Shown here one piece after another: positions 19,701 through 27,061 of a DNA stretch of 64,000 nucleotides (position 1 is its first letter; the number at the start of each line of letters is the position of its first letter). Source of the DNA: Streptomyces sp. SDr-06 (GTDB lineage Bacteria > Actinomycetota > Actinomycetes > Streptomycetales > Streptomycetaceae); the NCBI RefSeq assembly GCF_003324565.1, contig NZ_QOLA01000001.1:806001-870000 (forward strand). Direction: 5' to 3'. The notes under the pieces were generated by a model. The model was given only the letters and a program-made list of their open reading frames with translations, was not told where the DNA came from and made no database searches. The position numbers and the translations under genes are program-made.

Positions 19701-20763
19701 TCAGGACGTGCACCAGCCAGTCCGCCCACATCTGGTCCTCGGCGACATGGGTCAGGACCAGGTTCGACGGCGGCATGGGACGGCGCCGGGTGTAGGCGGC
19801 GACATGGGTGAGGCGGTCGGCCTCGTCCATGGGGGGCAGCGAGTTCACCAGGCCGCCGGTGAGGACGGAGGTGAGCCGTTCGCAGGCGCTGAGCATGGAG
19901 CTGCCCACGTTGGGCGCGTCGCCGAAGGTGGCCAGGATCTCCTCGTACGCGTAGAACGGGCGGTAGGGCACCTCCACCGTGCCCCAGTAGTTGCCCAGTT
20001 CCTCCGCGCTGAGGCCGCTGGGGAAGCCGGGGAAGCTCTCGCGGGCCAGCGCCCGTCCGGCGTCCGCCTTCTCCTTCTCGCCGTCGTCGATGCGCATCGG
20101 GACGGGCAGGATGCGGATGCGCCGCTCGTGGTAGCGCTCCTCGATGTCGCGGGCCACCGCCGAGGCCCCGTCGATGCTCTGGTCGCTCAAGGTGAAGCAG
20201 ACGACGAGGACTTCGGGCATCTGGACGGTGCAGATGTCGGCGATGTCGCTGAGGCCGGTGCGGCTGTCGATCAGGGTGTAGTCGTAGTGGCGCTGCATGT
20301 CGTCGCGCATGGCGTCGAAGAACTGGCCGCCACCGAACCGCTCGTGGAAGTCGTCCCAGTCCATCTTGCCCACGATGGAGGGGTAGTCCCGGTTGCGGCG
20401 CCCGGCCGAGAGGAAGTCCAGGCTGCCGCCCTGCGGGAAGTTCCAGTTGAGGGAGGTGGCGTGGGGACGCACGCGCGCGTAGTCGCGGTGCCAGTCGGGG
20501 TCGCGGTCGGCGGGGCGGCGGGCCTCGTCCTGGTAGTCGGTGATCAGGTTGATCAGGCCGGGGGTCGCCTCCAGGTCGGCGAGGTCGAGGAAGGGGTGGA
20601 AGAACCGGTGCAGTCCCGGCGCCTCCAGGTCCCAGTCGACCGCCAGGACCCGGTATCCGTTGGCCGCCAGGATCCAGGCGCAGTTGGCCAGCGCCATGGT
20701 CCGTCCGGTGCCGCCCTTGTACGAATAGAACGTGACGACGGTCCCGTTGCGGTTCTCAGTCAT
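16789..20763 (-). CDS. fxsT: FxSxx system protein FxsT: ParA-like / TIR-like / NB-ARC / TPR
   Basis: 1,324 residues. Residues 8-60 show a deviant Walker A of the MinD/ParA type (YSYKGGTGRTMALANCAW) and VDWDLEAPGLH. Around residues 333-470 lies a TIR-like region (NLVLTHVAEDQMWADWLVHV, then IPVVSQAYLNTERARSFW). At about 490-780 comes an NB-ARC ATPase, FTGRTSVLERL, P-loop LYGLGGVGKTQVA and Walker B WLLIFDNVEDL. From about 860 to the end run tetratricopeptide repeats. This order matches the FxSxx-COOH system TPR protein. Its ATG overlaps the fxsC stop by 8 bases, so the two are coupled. The architecture resembles signalling or STAND-type switches; the actual role is unknown. Confidence 0.9.
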   Translation of the reverse strand: MTENRNGTVVTFYSYKGGTGRTMALANCAWILAANGYRVLAVDWDLEAPGLHRFFHPFLDLADLEATPGLINLITDYQDEARRPADRDPDWHRDYARVRPHATSLNWNFPQGGSLDFLSAGRRNRDYPSIVGKMDWDDFHERFGGGQFFDAMRDDMQRHYDYTLIDSRTGLSDIADICTVQMPEVLVVCFTLSDQSIDGASAVARDIEERYHERRIRILPVPMRIDDGEKEKADAGRALARESFPGFPSGLSAEELGNYWGTVEVPYRPFYAYEEILATFGDAPNVGSSMLSACERLTSVLTGGLVNSLPPMDEADRLTHVAAYTRRRPMPPSNLVLTHVAEDQMWADWLVHVLTTAGFHVVPIDVRTPRAATVEAEFTTGAGYRVIPVVSQAYLNTERARSFWETGAGLDAAGGRRQILPVRVGDVRLSPPLSSRGVIDLVRLDETDAGAAVLHALDRAEAVTALATGPAGPRYPGSVPKIWNVRPRHAWFTGRTSVLERLRDQLRGDSRSAQRFPQVLYGLGGVGKTQVAREYAHRFRADYDLVWWVEAEQPDRVVSSLAELAAEMDLRAGDVVAEAATAALQALRRGAPYSRWLLIFDNVEDLDRALKLLPEEMEPIPGETYGHVLATCRNKPASTKVEAIEVEVFTRPESVEHLCRRVTKLPAADADRVADAVGDLPLAVEVAAAWLAETATPVDAYVEQLKEQSTKVLSLGKPEDYSEQIGATWNISISRLRDESKAAVRLLELCSFFSAEPISMRLIGSDSMFESLLPYDPDLRERYMLGKVIQTLNRFALAKVDPADSSIQVHRLVQAAVRAGLSDEEADTAKHEVHRILAEARPVEGVDRDNPVNDPKSWPSFELIWPHLSASGIADCDEEKVRQLMVDRIRYLLKRGELESARVLGTQLNKVWTRELGENDLQTLNIRFELANALRAQGKYQEARAMDEDTLARQISVLHKDHPNDDHPSILITTGSLAADLRALGRFDEALTRDLRIFQGLRQIFGENHPRTLIAANNLAIDYRLSGDSEAARRLDEETVERRSALLGDEHPFTLTTKGHLARDLRESGEYAASVQVLREVVSAFERVLNADVPEALRTAKSLAVSLRKAGHPHEAKRLTEETYNRYRGRYGTKAPDALACCLNLAADFSATGDKQAALDLALQALEGYQSTLGEEHPFTLACRNNLYIYQRGLGAAEEAVRGGEDVRAALEEVLGARHPFTLCAAINLANAYGDLGRPDLAERWERTALKGLLERFGPTHPDVLACRSNLAITLRAAGREEEAQRLRASILEPAAKQLGVDHPIAEAARAWRRINRDLEPQPV

Positions 20764-22153
20764 CTGATGAGCCCTCCGCCTTATCCCCGTTGTTCTTGTC
20801 CTGGTCCGTGTCCTGGCCGTCCGTGGTCCCGTCGATCTCGTCCAGGTCGTCGTCCATGCCGTGCCCGCGGCCACTCGCGCCGCTGACGCCGTACCCGATG
20901 CCGCCCGGCAGCACCCGGGGCATCGGCCCGCCGCTGCCGGGCGGTGGATAGGTCGGCGCGTTGGCCTCGTAGTGTCTGACCGCCGCCTTCACGGCCGCGG
21001 GGATCGCCTTGCTGAAGGCTTCCAGGGTGGGAAGGCCCGCACTCGGTGTGCGGTGCCCGTCGGCCTCGTTGACCCGGGCGGCCAGCGCGGCCTCGGTCCG
21101 CTGCGACAACTCCTCGTGGTGCGCGCGGCTTTGGGGGTCGGCCTCGTTTCCCGGAACCATGACGCTGATCCACGGCCGGGGGGTGACGGACAGCTGGGCC
21201 ACCAGGTCGCGGCGTTCCCGGGCGTCCAGGGCCCAGCGGTCGAGCAGCAGCAGTCCGGGCCCGGTGGGCGGCCCCGCGGCCAGCAGCCGCTGGGGCTCGG
21301 CCTCGAAATCGCTGAGGTGCACGGTGTAGCTCAGTTTGCGTACGACGTCGGCCGTGTGATCGGCGAGCGGTCTGGAGGAAGCCGCGTGGTACGGGTTCCA
21401 GTCGAGGGACTCGGACCCGTAGTAGTTCGGGCTGCGTCCGGTGGGGAGGCTGGATCGGGAGCAGGCGAGGACGGAGACCTCCATCTCGCGGGCGGGCCCA
21501 CCGGTGGGACCGAAGGCGGGCGGCACCTTGGCATAGTCCTGGTACGGGTCGCCGGGCTCCAGCTGGGTCTGCTGGGCCACGCTCACGATGCGCTTGGCCA
21601 GCCGGTAGACGGCCCGTTCGTACTGGTCCCGCAGGTAGTTGAGCTTGATGAGCCCGTAGAAGCCCTCGTCGGCGTACTCGTCGCCGAAGGTGGCGTGGTT
21701 GAACTGGAGCCGCTCGGCGGGCTGCGGCAGCTGCCGGGCGGGGACGGGCACCCACAGCGCGGGCACGATTCCCATCACCGGGCCGCTGTTGTTCATGCCG
21801 GGGGGCGGCCGGTGGACGGCCCGGCTGGAGAAGGCGAACCACTCCCGGCCGCACTGCTCACTGAGGAAATAACGCGGCGAGTAAAGCGGAACGAACACCT
21901 TGCAGAACGCCAGGGCCTCCGAAAGGCGTTCCTGCCAGCCCTCGCCGGGCTGCATCTGCTGGTCCATGAAGCCGGCGCTGCCGGCCGGAAGGGGCGTCAG
22001 CTGCATCACATGGGCGCAGAGGTCCCGGAAGAAACGCTGGACCCACAGGTTCGGGTCCTTGTCCTTGGGGTCGCTCTTCGGCGTGTGCGCGTAGCTGAGG
22101 AAGAAGTATGGCTTCTGCTCGTCTCCCCCGGCCCCCACTGATCCCTGCACCAC
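20756..22153 (-). CDS. fxsC: FxSxx system TIR-like protein FxsC
   Basis: About 465 residues. The N-terminal 130 residues form a TIR-like domain: KPYFFLSYAHTPKSD, VFVPLYSPRYFLSEQCGREW. The Glu after CGR sits where the NADase Glu of catalytic TIR domains lies, but activity is not shown. The rest (VSVLACSRSSLPTGRSPNYY, LLLLDRWALDARERRDLVAQL) is specific to FxsC, with a low-complexity tail rich in Gly, Asp and Gly-Pro. Two adjacent GTG codons (22153 and 22150) could start it; the GGGGGAG upstream fits the second slightly better. It lies 187 bases downstream of fxsB and is coupled to fxsT. Confidence 0.88.
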   Translation of the reverse strand: MVQGSVGAGGDEQKPYFFLSYAHTPKSDPKDKDPNLWVQRFFRDLCAHVMQLTPLPAGSAGFMDQQMQPGEGWQERLSEALAFCKVFVPLYSPRYFLSEQCGREWFAFSSRAVHRPPPGMNNSGPVMGIVPALWVPVPARQLPQPAERLQFNHATFGDEYADEGFYGLIKLNYLRDQYERAVYRLAKRIVSVAQQTQLEPGDPYQDYAKVPPAFGPTGGPAREMEVSVLACSRSSLPTGRSPNYYGSESLDWNPYHAASSRPLADHTADVVRKLSYTVHLSDFEAEPQRLLAAGPPTGPGLLLLDRWALDARERRDLVAQLSVTPRPWISVMVPGNEADPQSRAHHEELSQRTEAALAARVNEADGHRTPSAGLPTLEAFSKAIPAAVKAAVRHYEANAPTYPPPGSGGPMPRVLPGGIGYGVSGASGRGHGMDDDLDEIDGTTDGQDTDQDKNNGDKAEGSSDD

Positions 22154-22340
22154 TGTCTCCCCCGGTCCAAGTGGATGGGACCTCAGTGTAGGAACGGAGG
22201 ATTCTCCGGCGGAACAGAACGAACAAACCCATTGGCTGATCCACTCAGGGAGTTTCGATCAGATCATGACCGAAATCGTGCGGCACCCGTCGAGTGGATC
22301 AATCAATGAGGGGGAGAATTCGCTCAATTCGCAGGGGAAT

Positions 22341-24764
22341 TCACTCGGCGCGGCCTTCGACGCGGGCTTTCCAGGCCGTCCGATGACGCCGGGCGGAGCC
22401 GACCGCGGCGGTGAGAGCGGCCCCGGAGACGGGCTCGTCGAGCCAGCCGCACACCGTCTCGCCCATCCTGCCGACGAAGCGTTGCCCCAGGTCGGTGAGG
22501 GATCCCGAGCCGAGCAGCTCCTCGACGGCCTCCGCCGTCTGCTGCCGCCAGCGGGCGAACTCCGCCTCGGCCGCGCTCCGTTGAGCGGCGTCGTCCGCCG
22601 TCGTGCGGCGCACCCGCCAGAAGTCGGTCACCGCGATGTGGGCGTACGTGCCCTGCAGCAGCCCGCCGATCGGCCGCGGATCGTCGCGCCAGGGGGCGTA
22701 GTAGAGGTTGCGGTCGGTCTTGTCGTACAGGTCGACGGCGTCGAGGACCGCCGCGAGCTTCACGTGCTGGAACTCGTGGACGATCAGCAGGGCGAGCCGG
22801 TCGGGCGAGGCGGGCCGCGCCACGCCGATCGCGCCCCACGCCTCCTTGCACGCGGCGCTGACGTTGCTGCCGTGCGGCGCGTGCAGGGGGGTGATCAGAC
22901 CCAGTCCTGCGGCCACGCCGTCGGCGTAGGCGGGCAGTTCGCGCCGGATCAGGGACCAGGCGCCGGTGAGGTCCTCGGCCCACAGCTTGGCCTCGTCGGC
23001 CGCGAGCCGCTCGGCCACGGGCCATTTGTGGCGGTCCCTGAGCGGGTCGGTGTCCTCGATGGCCACGCTCCACCCCTCGCCCTCGAAGAGGCGTACCGGG
23101 TGCCAGTGCGGGGTGGGCCCGTCGAGCCCCTCGTGCCAGCCGATGTCGAGCCGCCGGTTGCCCGCGCGCACCGTGAATCCGTCGGCGCCGCCGGTCACTT
23201 CGGCGTGCTCGGCCCCGGCGCCGAGCCGGACGCTGCCGAGCCCGGGCAGGCGCAGGACTCCGTCGCGCAGCGGCACCGTGACGCTCCGCTCCAGCCGGGC
23301 CCGCAGTGCCGTGGCGGCCGCGATCTCGGCGAGCCCGGCCGCGGGAGCCGCCCGCCCTTCGAGCACGCCGAGCGCCCAGGGCCGGGTGTAGGGGTGGGCG
23401 AGGACGGCGTCGAGCTCGGCGGGGGCCTCGGCGTCCAGGTGGGTCACGAGCTCCCAGGCCGCCGCGCCGTCGCGGTCGGAGAGCGCGACGCACTCGCTGA
23501 CGGCGGCGAGGAGTTCCTGGTTGATGTCCAGCTGGGCGGCGGCCAGCCGCGTGACGGTCCCGGCCCCGCCGAAGCCTGCGGCGAGCGCCTCCAAGTCGTC
23601 CTGTTCCACGGGAAGTTGCGCGGGCGTGGGCATAGGCGCGGACACGGCCGCCTCCCGGTCTCGGATGGTGGTGACCAGCGCCAGCAGGTCGGGGCAGAAC
23701 ACGGAGGGGTTGTCGAACGCGTTGCCGCTGCGGTAGCGGTGGGCATAGAGGCCGCCCCCGCAGGACTGCACGACCGGGCAGCTTCGGCACTGGGCGCACA
23801 GTTGCTCGGCGCCCTGCTGGCGGGCGAGCATGCCGGGGTGCTGGAGGACGTCGTCGAGCGAGTGCGTGAAGACGTCCATGCCCGTGGCCGGGGCGCCGTC
23901 GTACGACGTCTTGAGGCTGTCGGCCTGCTCGAAGGTGCCGTCGGTCTCGATCACCACGAGGTCGGCCGGAGCGAGCCCGAGCGATTCGGTGAGGCTGGCC
24001 TCGCCGCGCAGGGTGCGCAGCACGGAGTCGAAGATGCGGACCGGCACCGGGCGCCCGGCCGCGTCCCAGCGCCGGTAGATCGCGTCGAGCCAGTCGGCGT
24101 AGGGCGTGGCCGCGCCGCCGGGGCGCGGCGGCGGTGTGTCCCAAGTGGCGTGCGGGAGAAGGAAGTCGATGCGGGGCGGTGCGAGCGCGACCAGCGCGTC
24201 GTAGACCGCGAGCGGATCGTTCTCCACGTCGATGGTGCAGAGCAGTCCGGCGAACAGGGGTCGGTAGCGGGGGCGGTTGAGCAGTTCCACCGCGCGGATG
24301 ACCTTGGCGTGGCTGCTGCGGCCGTCGGCGTAGCGGCGGTGGCGGTCGTTGGAGACCTTGTCGCCGTCGAGGGAGACCCCGACCTTGATGCCGAGTTCGA
24401 GGAAGAGCTCGCAGAACTCCTCGTCGAGCAGCACCCCGTTGGTGTGCATGCGCAGATCGAGGGCACTCACGTGGCGCAGGGCCCGCTGGAGTTCCTCGGC
24501 GGCCCGCCGCAGCCGGCCGGGCCCGGCGAGCAGGGGCTCGCCGCCGTGCAGGACGACGTGGACCGTGGGGAGCCGGTGGCGCCGGGCGTGCTCGGCGATC
24601 CGGTCCGCCACCTGGGCGAGGATCTCCTCGGAGACGGCCCTGGGCCGCCCGCGCCAGCTGGTGTCCGCGTGTTCGTAGACGTAACAGTGATCGCAGGCCA
24701 GGTCGCAGCGGCTGTGAACCTTCAGCACGAACTGCGACAGCGCCGGCGGAGTCGGCCGGTCCAT
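22341..24764 (-). CDS. fxsB: FxsB family radical SAM/SPASM maturase with HEXXH domain
   Basis: 807 residues. The N-terminal radical SAM motif is C20-x3-C24-x2-C27 in HSRCDLACDHCYVYEHAD. The SPASM-type auxiliary cluster cysteines are at about 320-350 (CAQCRSCPVVQSCGG and later FCPDL). The C-terminal half has HEFQH at 663-667, an HEXXH zinc-peptidase-like motif, in a domain often fused to FxsB. Characterised FxsB-type enzymes install a carbon-carbon cyclophane crosslink between the Phe and Ser of the FxSxx tail. The start at MDRPTPPAL lies 20 bases after the precursor gene, so they are almost certainly cotranscribed. The role of the HEFQH domain is unproven. Confidence 0.93.
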   Translation of the reverse strand: MDRPTPPALSQFVLKVHSRCDLACDHCYVYEHADTSWRGRPRAVSEEILAQVADRIAEHARRHRLPTVHVVLHGGEPLLAGPGRLRRAAEELQRALRHVSALDLRMHTNGVLLDEEFCELFLELGIKVGVSLDGDKVSNDRHRRYADGRSSHAKVIRAVELLNRPRYRPLFAGLLCTIDVENDPLAVYDALVALAPPRIDFLLPHATWDTPPPRPGGAATPYADWLDAIYRRWDAAGRPVPVRIFDSVLRTLRGEASLTESLGLAPADLVVIETDGTFEQADSLKTSYDGAPATGMDVFTHSLDDVLQHPGMLARQQGAEQLCAQCRSCPVVQSCGGGLYAHRYRSGNAFDNPSVFCPDLLALVTTIRDREAAVSAPMPTPAQLPVEQDDLEALAAGFGGAGTVTRLAAAQLDINQELLAAVSECVALSDRDGAAAWELVTHLDAEAPAELDAVLAHPYTRPWALGVLEGRAAPAAGLAEIAAATALRARLERSVTVPLRDGVLRLPGLGSVRLGAGAEHAEVTGGADGFTVRAGNRRLDIGWHEGLDGPTPHWHPVRLFEGEGWSVAIEDTDPLRDRHKWPVAERLAADEAKLWAEDLTGAWSLIRRELPAYADGVAAGLGLITPLHAPHGSNVSAACKEAWGAIGVARPASPDRLALLIVHEFQHVKLAAVLDAVDLYDKTDRNLYYAPWRDDPRPIGGLLQGTYAHIAVTDFWRVRRTTADDAAQRSAAEAEFARWRQQTAEAVEELLGSGSLTDLGQRFVGRMGETVCGWLDEPVSGAALTAAVGSARRHRTAWKARVEGRAE

Positions 24765-24784
24765 GGGTGGGGTCGTTCCGCCCG

Positions 24785-24976
24785 TCAGAGCGCCGACTGG
24801 AAGGCGGACGTACCGGGAACACCGGGGGCCCTGCCCGCCGCCGTCACCCTGATCAGGCTCGCCGGAGCCTTCCCGGCGCTCTGCGCCGCCGCCCGCTGCA
24901 CGAGCGGCATCCGCCTGCTGGCCGGCCTGTGGGGGGCGGGGCCGGGCCGTTCGGCCGCCGAGACGAGAGCTTCCAC
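24785..24976 (-). CDS. fxsA: FxSxx-COOH precursor peptide FxsA
   Basis: 63 residues from a GTG at 24976, with GAAAGG upstream. The protein ends exactly in F59-Q-S61-A-L63, the C-terminal FxSxx signature, after an Ala/Pro/Arg-rich leader. It lies 20 bases before fxsB. By family knowledge the maturase joins the side chains of F59 and S61 into a three-residue cyclophane. The leader part is not conserved with anything I recognise, and whether it is cleaved is not known; the C-terminal domain of FxsB is one candidate protease. The small size makes the gene easy to miss. Confidence 0.85.
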   Translation of the reverse strand: MEALVSAAERPGPAPHRPASRRMPLVQRAAAQSAGKAPASLIRVTAAGRAPGVPGTSAFQSAL

Positions 24977-25481
24977 GAGAGCGCCTTTCGGATCGGAGCG
25001 CCGTTTGCGCAGCAGGGGCTTCCTGGATCACTGCGTAAGAACACGGCTCAAGAACATTGCATGGGCATTTCGTTCGTCGTGCAATTCGGGCCGCACACCC
25101 TGCCCATGTGCGCTCATGCGCCACGAGCGACCGGTCCGACCACTGCCGCCTCCCCCGGGACACCACAACTGCGCTGGCCCGTGCCCGGGTTCGGCGATGG
25201 CACAGAAACCACTCGCACGAGTGGTTTCGTCCGAGATGAACTCCGCCGCCCTCGCCCTCGCAGACGGGAGAGCGACATGAGTCAGCCTCCACCCGACTCG
25301 GCCCCGATGACCAGATACTGGGCCAAAATCGTCCCGAACGCGCCGATGGCCGATCACGGTGCGCGCCCCGGGGGCGCGATCTGGCTCACGGTCGGACGCG
25401 GACACCGCACCCCTCCCCCTGGTACGGGCGCGCGTGTCACTACCACGCTAACAGGCCCTGAACGAGAGGCGGTTGAGCGTC
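24977..25481. other. 505-base region upstream of fxsA with lower GC
   Basis: This gap separates the Fxs operon from the XRE-cupin regulator. Its first 300 bases are less GC-rich than the coding DNA around it and contain the presumed Fxs promoter and one perfect 24-bp dyad (25205-25228). A short plus-strand open frame begins at 25277. I saw no second precursor gene and no tRNA or riboswitch-like pattern. Confidence 0.6.
25205..25228. promoter_or_regulatory. Perfect 24-bp dyad, candidate operator upstream of fxsA
   Basis: GAAACCACTCG and CGAGTGGTTTC form an 11-bp perfect inverted repeat around CA, about 230 bases upstream of fxsA on its 5' side. There is no U-run on either strand, so it looks more like a protein-binding site than a terminator. 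The cognate regulator is not identified; the nearby XRE-cupin protein is one candidate. Confidence 0.6.
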
Positions 25482-25519
25482 TCAGCGTTCGAACGGCACC
25501 GAGATGGCCATGGTCATGA
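25277..25519 (+). CDS. Uncertain 80-residue open frame upstream of the Fxs operon
   Basis: It starts at MSQPPPDSAPMTRYWAKIVP with GGGAGAGCGAC just before the ATG, a good ribosome binding site. It runs divergently from fxsA and overlaps the 3' end of the convergent XRE gene by 38 bases. No domain is recognised, and the second half is Arg/Thr/Pro-rich, as random high-GC frames often are. A real gene is possible because of the start context, but there is no other support. Confidence 0.25.
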   Translation: MSQPPPDSAPMTRYWAKIVPNAPMADHGARPGGAIWLTVGRGHRTPPPGTGARVTTTLTGPEREAVERLSVRTAPRWPWS

Positions 25520-26054
25520 CGACCGGCTCATCTCCCTCATTGCGGTACGTGTGCGCCGCGTTGGCCTCGAACGATGCCGAGTGGCCCGCGGGGACGAGGT
25601 GGTCGACGCCGTCCACGCCGAGGGTGAGCGTGCCCCGCGTCACATGGATCAGCTCGACCGTGCCCGCGGGATGCGGGTCCGAGCCGCTGGCGTCACCCGG
25701 CACCAGATGCCAGTGCCACATCTCCAGCGGGCCGGGCGCCTCGGTCCCGGCGAGCAGCGTGCTGTAGCTCCCCTGCTCGGTGGACCACAGCCGCACGGCC
25801 TGGTCGGGCGGGACGATGCGCACTTTGGGCCCGCTCTCGTAGTCGAGCAGGGTGGTGACGCTCACGCCGAGCGCGTCACCGATCTTCACCACCGTGCCCA
25901 CGCTGGGGTTCGTCCGGGCCTGCTCGATCTGGATGAGCATGCCGCGGCTGACTCCGGCGCGGGCCGCGAGCGCTTCCAGGGTGAAGCCGCGCTCGGTGCG
26001 CCAGCGCTTGACGTTGCGGGCCAGTGACTGGGTCAGCAGTTCGAGGTCCGACAC
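25482..26054 (-). CDS. XRE family regulator with C-terminal cupin domain
   Basis: 190 residues from a GTG start with GGACGG upstream; a longer reading would add unrelated sequence. Residues about 10-65 form a Cro/C1-type helix-turn-helix (RTERGFTLEALAARAGVSRG, then LIQIEQARTNPSVGTVVKI). Residues about 100-185 form a cupin (HPAGTVELIHVTRGTLTLGV and ANAAHTYRNEGDEPVV). Such proteins usually repress genes for metabolism or efflux of a small molecule sensed by the cupin. It is divergent from an EamA transporter, the likely target, across 131 bases with a dyad. Confidence 0.9.
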   Translation of the reverse strand: MSDLELLTQSLARNVKRWRTERGFTLEALAARAGVSRGMLIQIEQARTNPSVGTVVKIGDALGVSVTTLLDYESGPKVRIVPPDQAVRLWSTEQGSYSTLLAGTEAPGPLEMWHWHLVPGDASGSDPHPAGTVELIHVTRGTLTLGVDGVDHLVPAGHSASFEANAAHTYRNEGDEPVVMTMAISVPFER

Positions 26055-26120
26055 ATTCCGTCCATGAGGTGGGCCCCACAAGGGGCCGTCCAATATTTTC
26101 GATGACAGGGTCCAGTTCAT

Positions 26121-26139
26121 TGCACTATCGTGGAGTGCA
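26121..26139. promoter_or_regulatory. Candidate operator between XRE-cupin regulator and EamA transporter
   Basis: TGCACT and AGTGCA flank a 7-base spacer in the middle of the divergent gap. Placement suits a site bound by the XRE protein to control both genes. The half-site is short, so chance is possible. Confidence 0.35.
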
Positions 26140-26185
26140 CCCCACTGTTCTTCCGCGTCACCCGCACTGTACTGCGAGGCCCTCC

Positions 26186-27061
26186 ATGCCAGCACTGCCA
26201 GCACTGTTCGCCCTGGCCACCAGCCTCCTGTGGGGGCTGGCCGACTTCGGCGGCGGGCTGCTCACCCGGCGCATGCCCGCCCTGACGGTGGTGGTCGCCT
26301 CGCAGACCGTCGCCGTGGTGGTCCTCGGCGCGGTCGTCGCCGCCACCGGCGGGTGGCACGAGGCGGGGCCGCAGCTCTGGTTCGCGGTCGCGGCGGGGGC
26401 CGTGGGCCCGGTCGCCATGCTCAGCTTCTACAAGGCCCTCGCGCTCGGCCCCATGGGCGTCGTCTCGCCGCTGGGCTCCCTCGGCGTCGCGGTGCCGGTC
26501 GGCGTCGGGCTCGTCCTCGGCGAACGGCCCGGCGTCCTCCAGTTCGCCGGGATCGCCGTGGCCGTGGTGGGCATCCTGCTGGCGGGCGGCCCCGAGTTCC
26601 GCGGCGCCGCGGTGCGGCGCCAGGCCATCCTGCTCACCCTGCTCGCCGCCGTCGGCTTCGGCGCGGTGATGGCGCTGATCTCCGAGGCGTCCACGACCGT
26701 GACCGGGCTCTTCCTGGCGCTCTTCGTGCAGCGCGTCACCAACGTCGCCGTCGGCGGCAGCGCCCTTTTCGTCTCGGTGCGGCGCGGCGCCCGCGCGCTG
26801 CCCGAGGACGGCGGGCCGCGCCTGGTGTGGCTCTCGCTGCCCGCGCTCGCCTTCGTGGGCCTCGCCGACGTGGCCGCCAACGGGACGTACTCGATCGCCG
26901 CCCAGCAGGGCCCGGTCACCATCGCGGCGGTGCTCGCCTCGCTCTACCCGGTGGTCACCGCGCTGGCCGCGCGCGGGGTCCTCAAGGAGCGGCTGCGCGC
27001 GGTGCAGGCGGCCGGCGCGGGTCTCGCGCTGGTCGGCACCGTGCTGCTCGCGACCGGCTGA
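26186..27061 (+). CDS. EamA/DMT superfamily transporter
   Basis: 291 residues, about ten hydrophobic helices in two EamA repeats, beginning ALFALATSLLWGLADFGGGL and ending AVQAAGAGLALVGTVLLATG. The second repeat has the typical GPVTIAAVLASLYPVVTALA. These inner-membrane carriers export metabolites or amino acids; the substrate is unknown. It is divergent from the XRE-cupin regulator, which probably controls it. The stop is immediately adjacent to the convergent acyltransferase stop, leaving no room for a conventional terminator. Confidence 0.9.
   Translation: MPALPALFALATSLLWGLADFGGGLLTRRMPALTVVVASQTVAVVVLGAVVAATGGWHEAGPQLWFAVAAGAVGPVAMLSFYKALALGPMGVVSPLGSLGVAVPVGVGLVLGERPGVLQFAGIAVAVVGILLAGGPEFRGAAVRRQAILLTLLAAVGFGAVMALISEASTTVTGLFLALFVQRVTNVAVGGSALFVSVRRGARALPEDGGPRLVWLSLPALAFVGLADVAANGTYSIAAQQGPVTIAAVLASLYPVVTALAARGVLKERLRAVQAAGAGLALVGTVLLATG

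Noticed and set aside
16789..22153. Calling fxsT/fxsC a stand-alone antiphage STAND/TIR defence locus
   Set aside because: Order and overlap with the FxSxx maturase and precursor identify them as Fxs components; a defence role remains only a hypothesis.
22266..25280. 1,004-codon plus-strand frame opposite fxsB and fxsA
   Set aside because: Mirror frame; the radical SAM motif, SPASM cysteines and FQSAL tail lie on the minus strand.
24765..25292. N-terminal extension of FxsB through the precursor region
   Set aside because: The radical SAM homology starts just after MDRPTPP, and the extension would overlap the precursor gene entirely.
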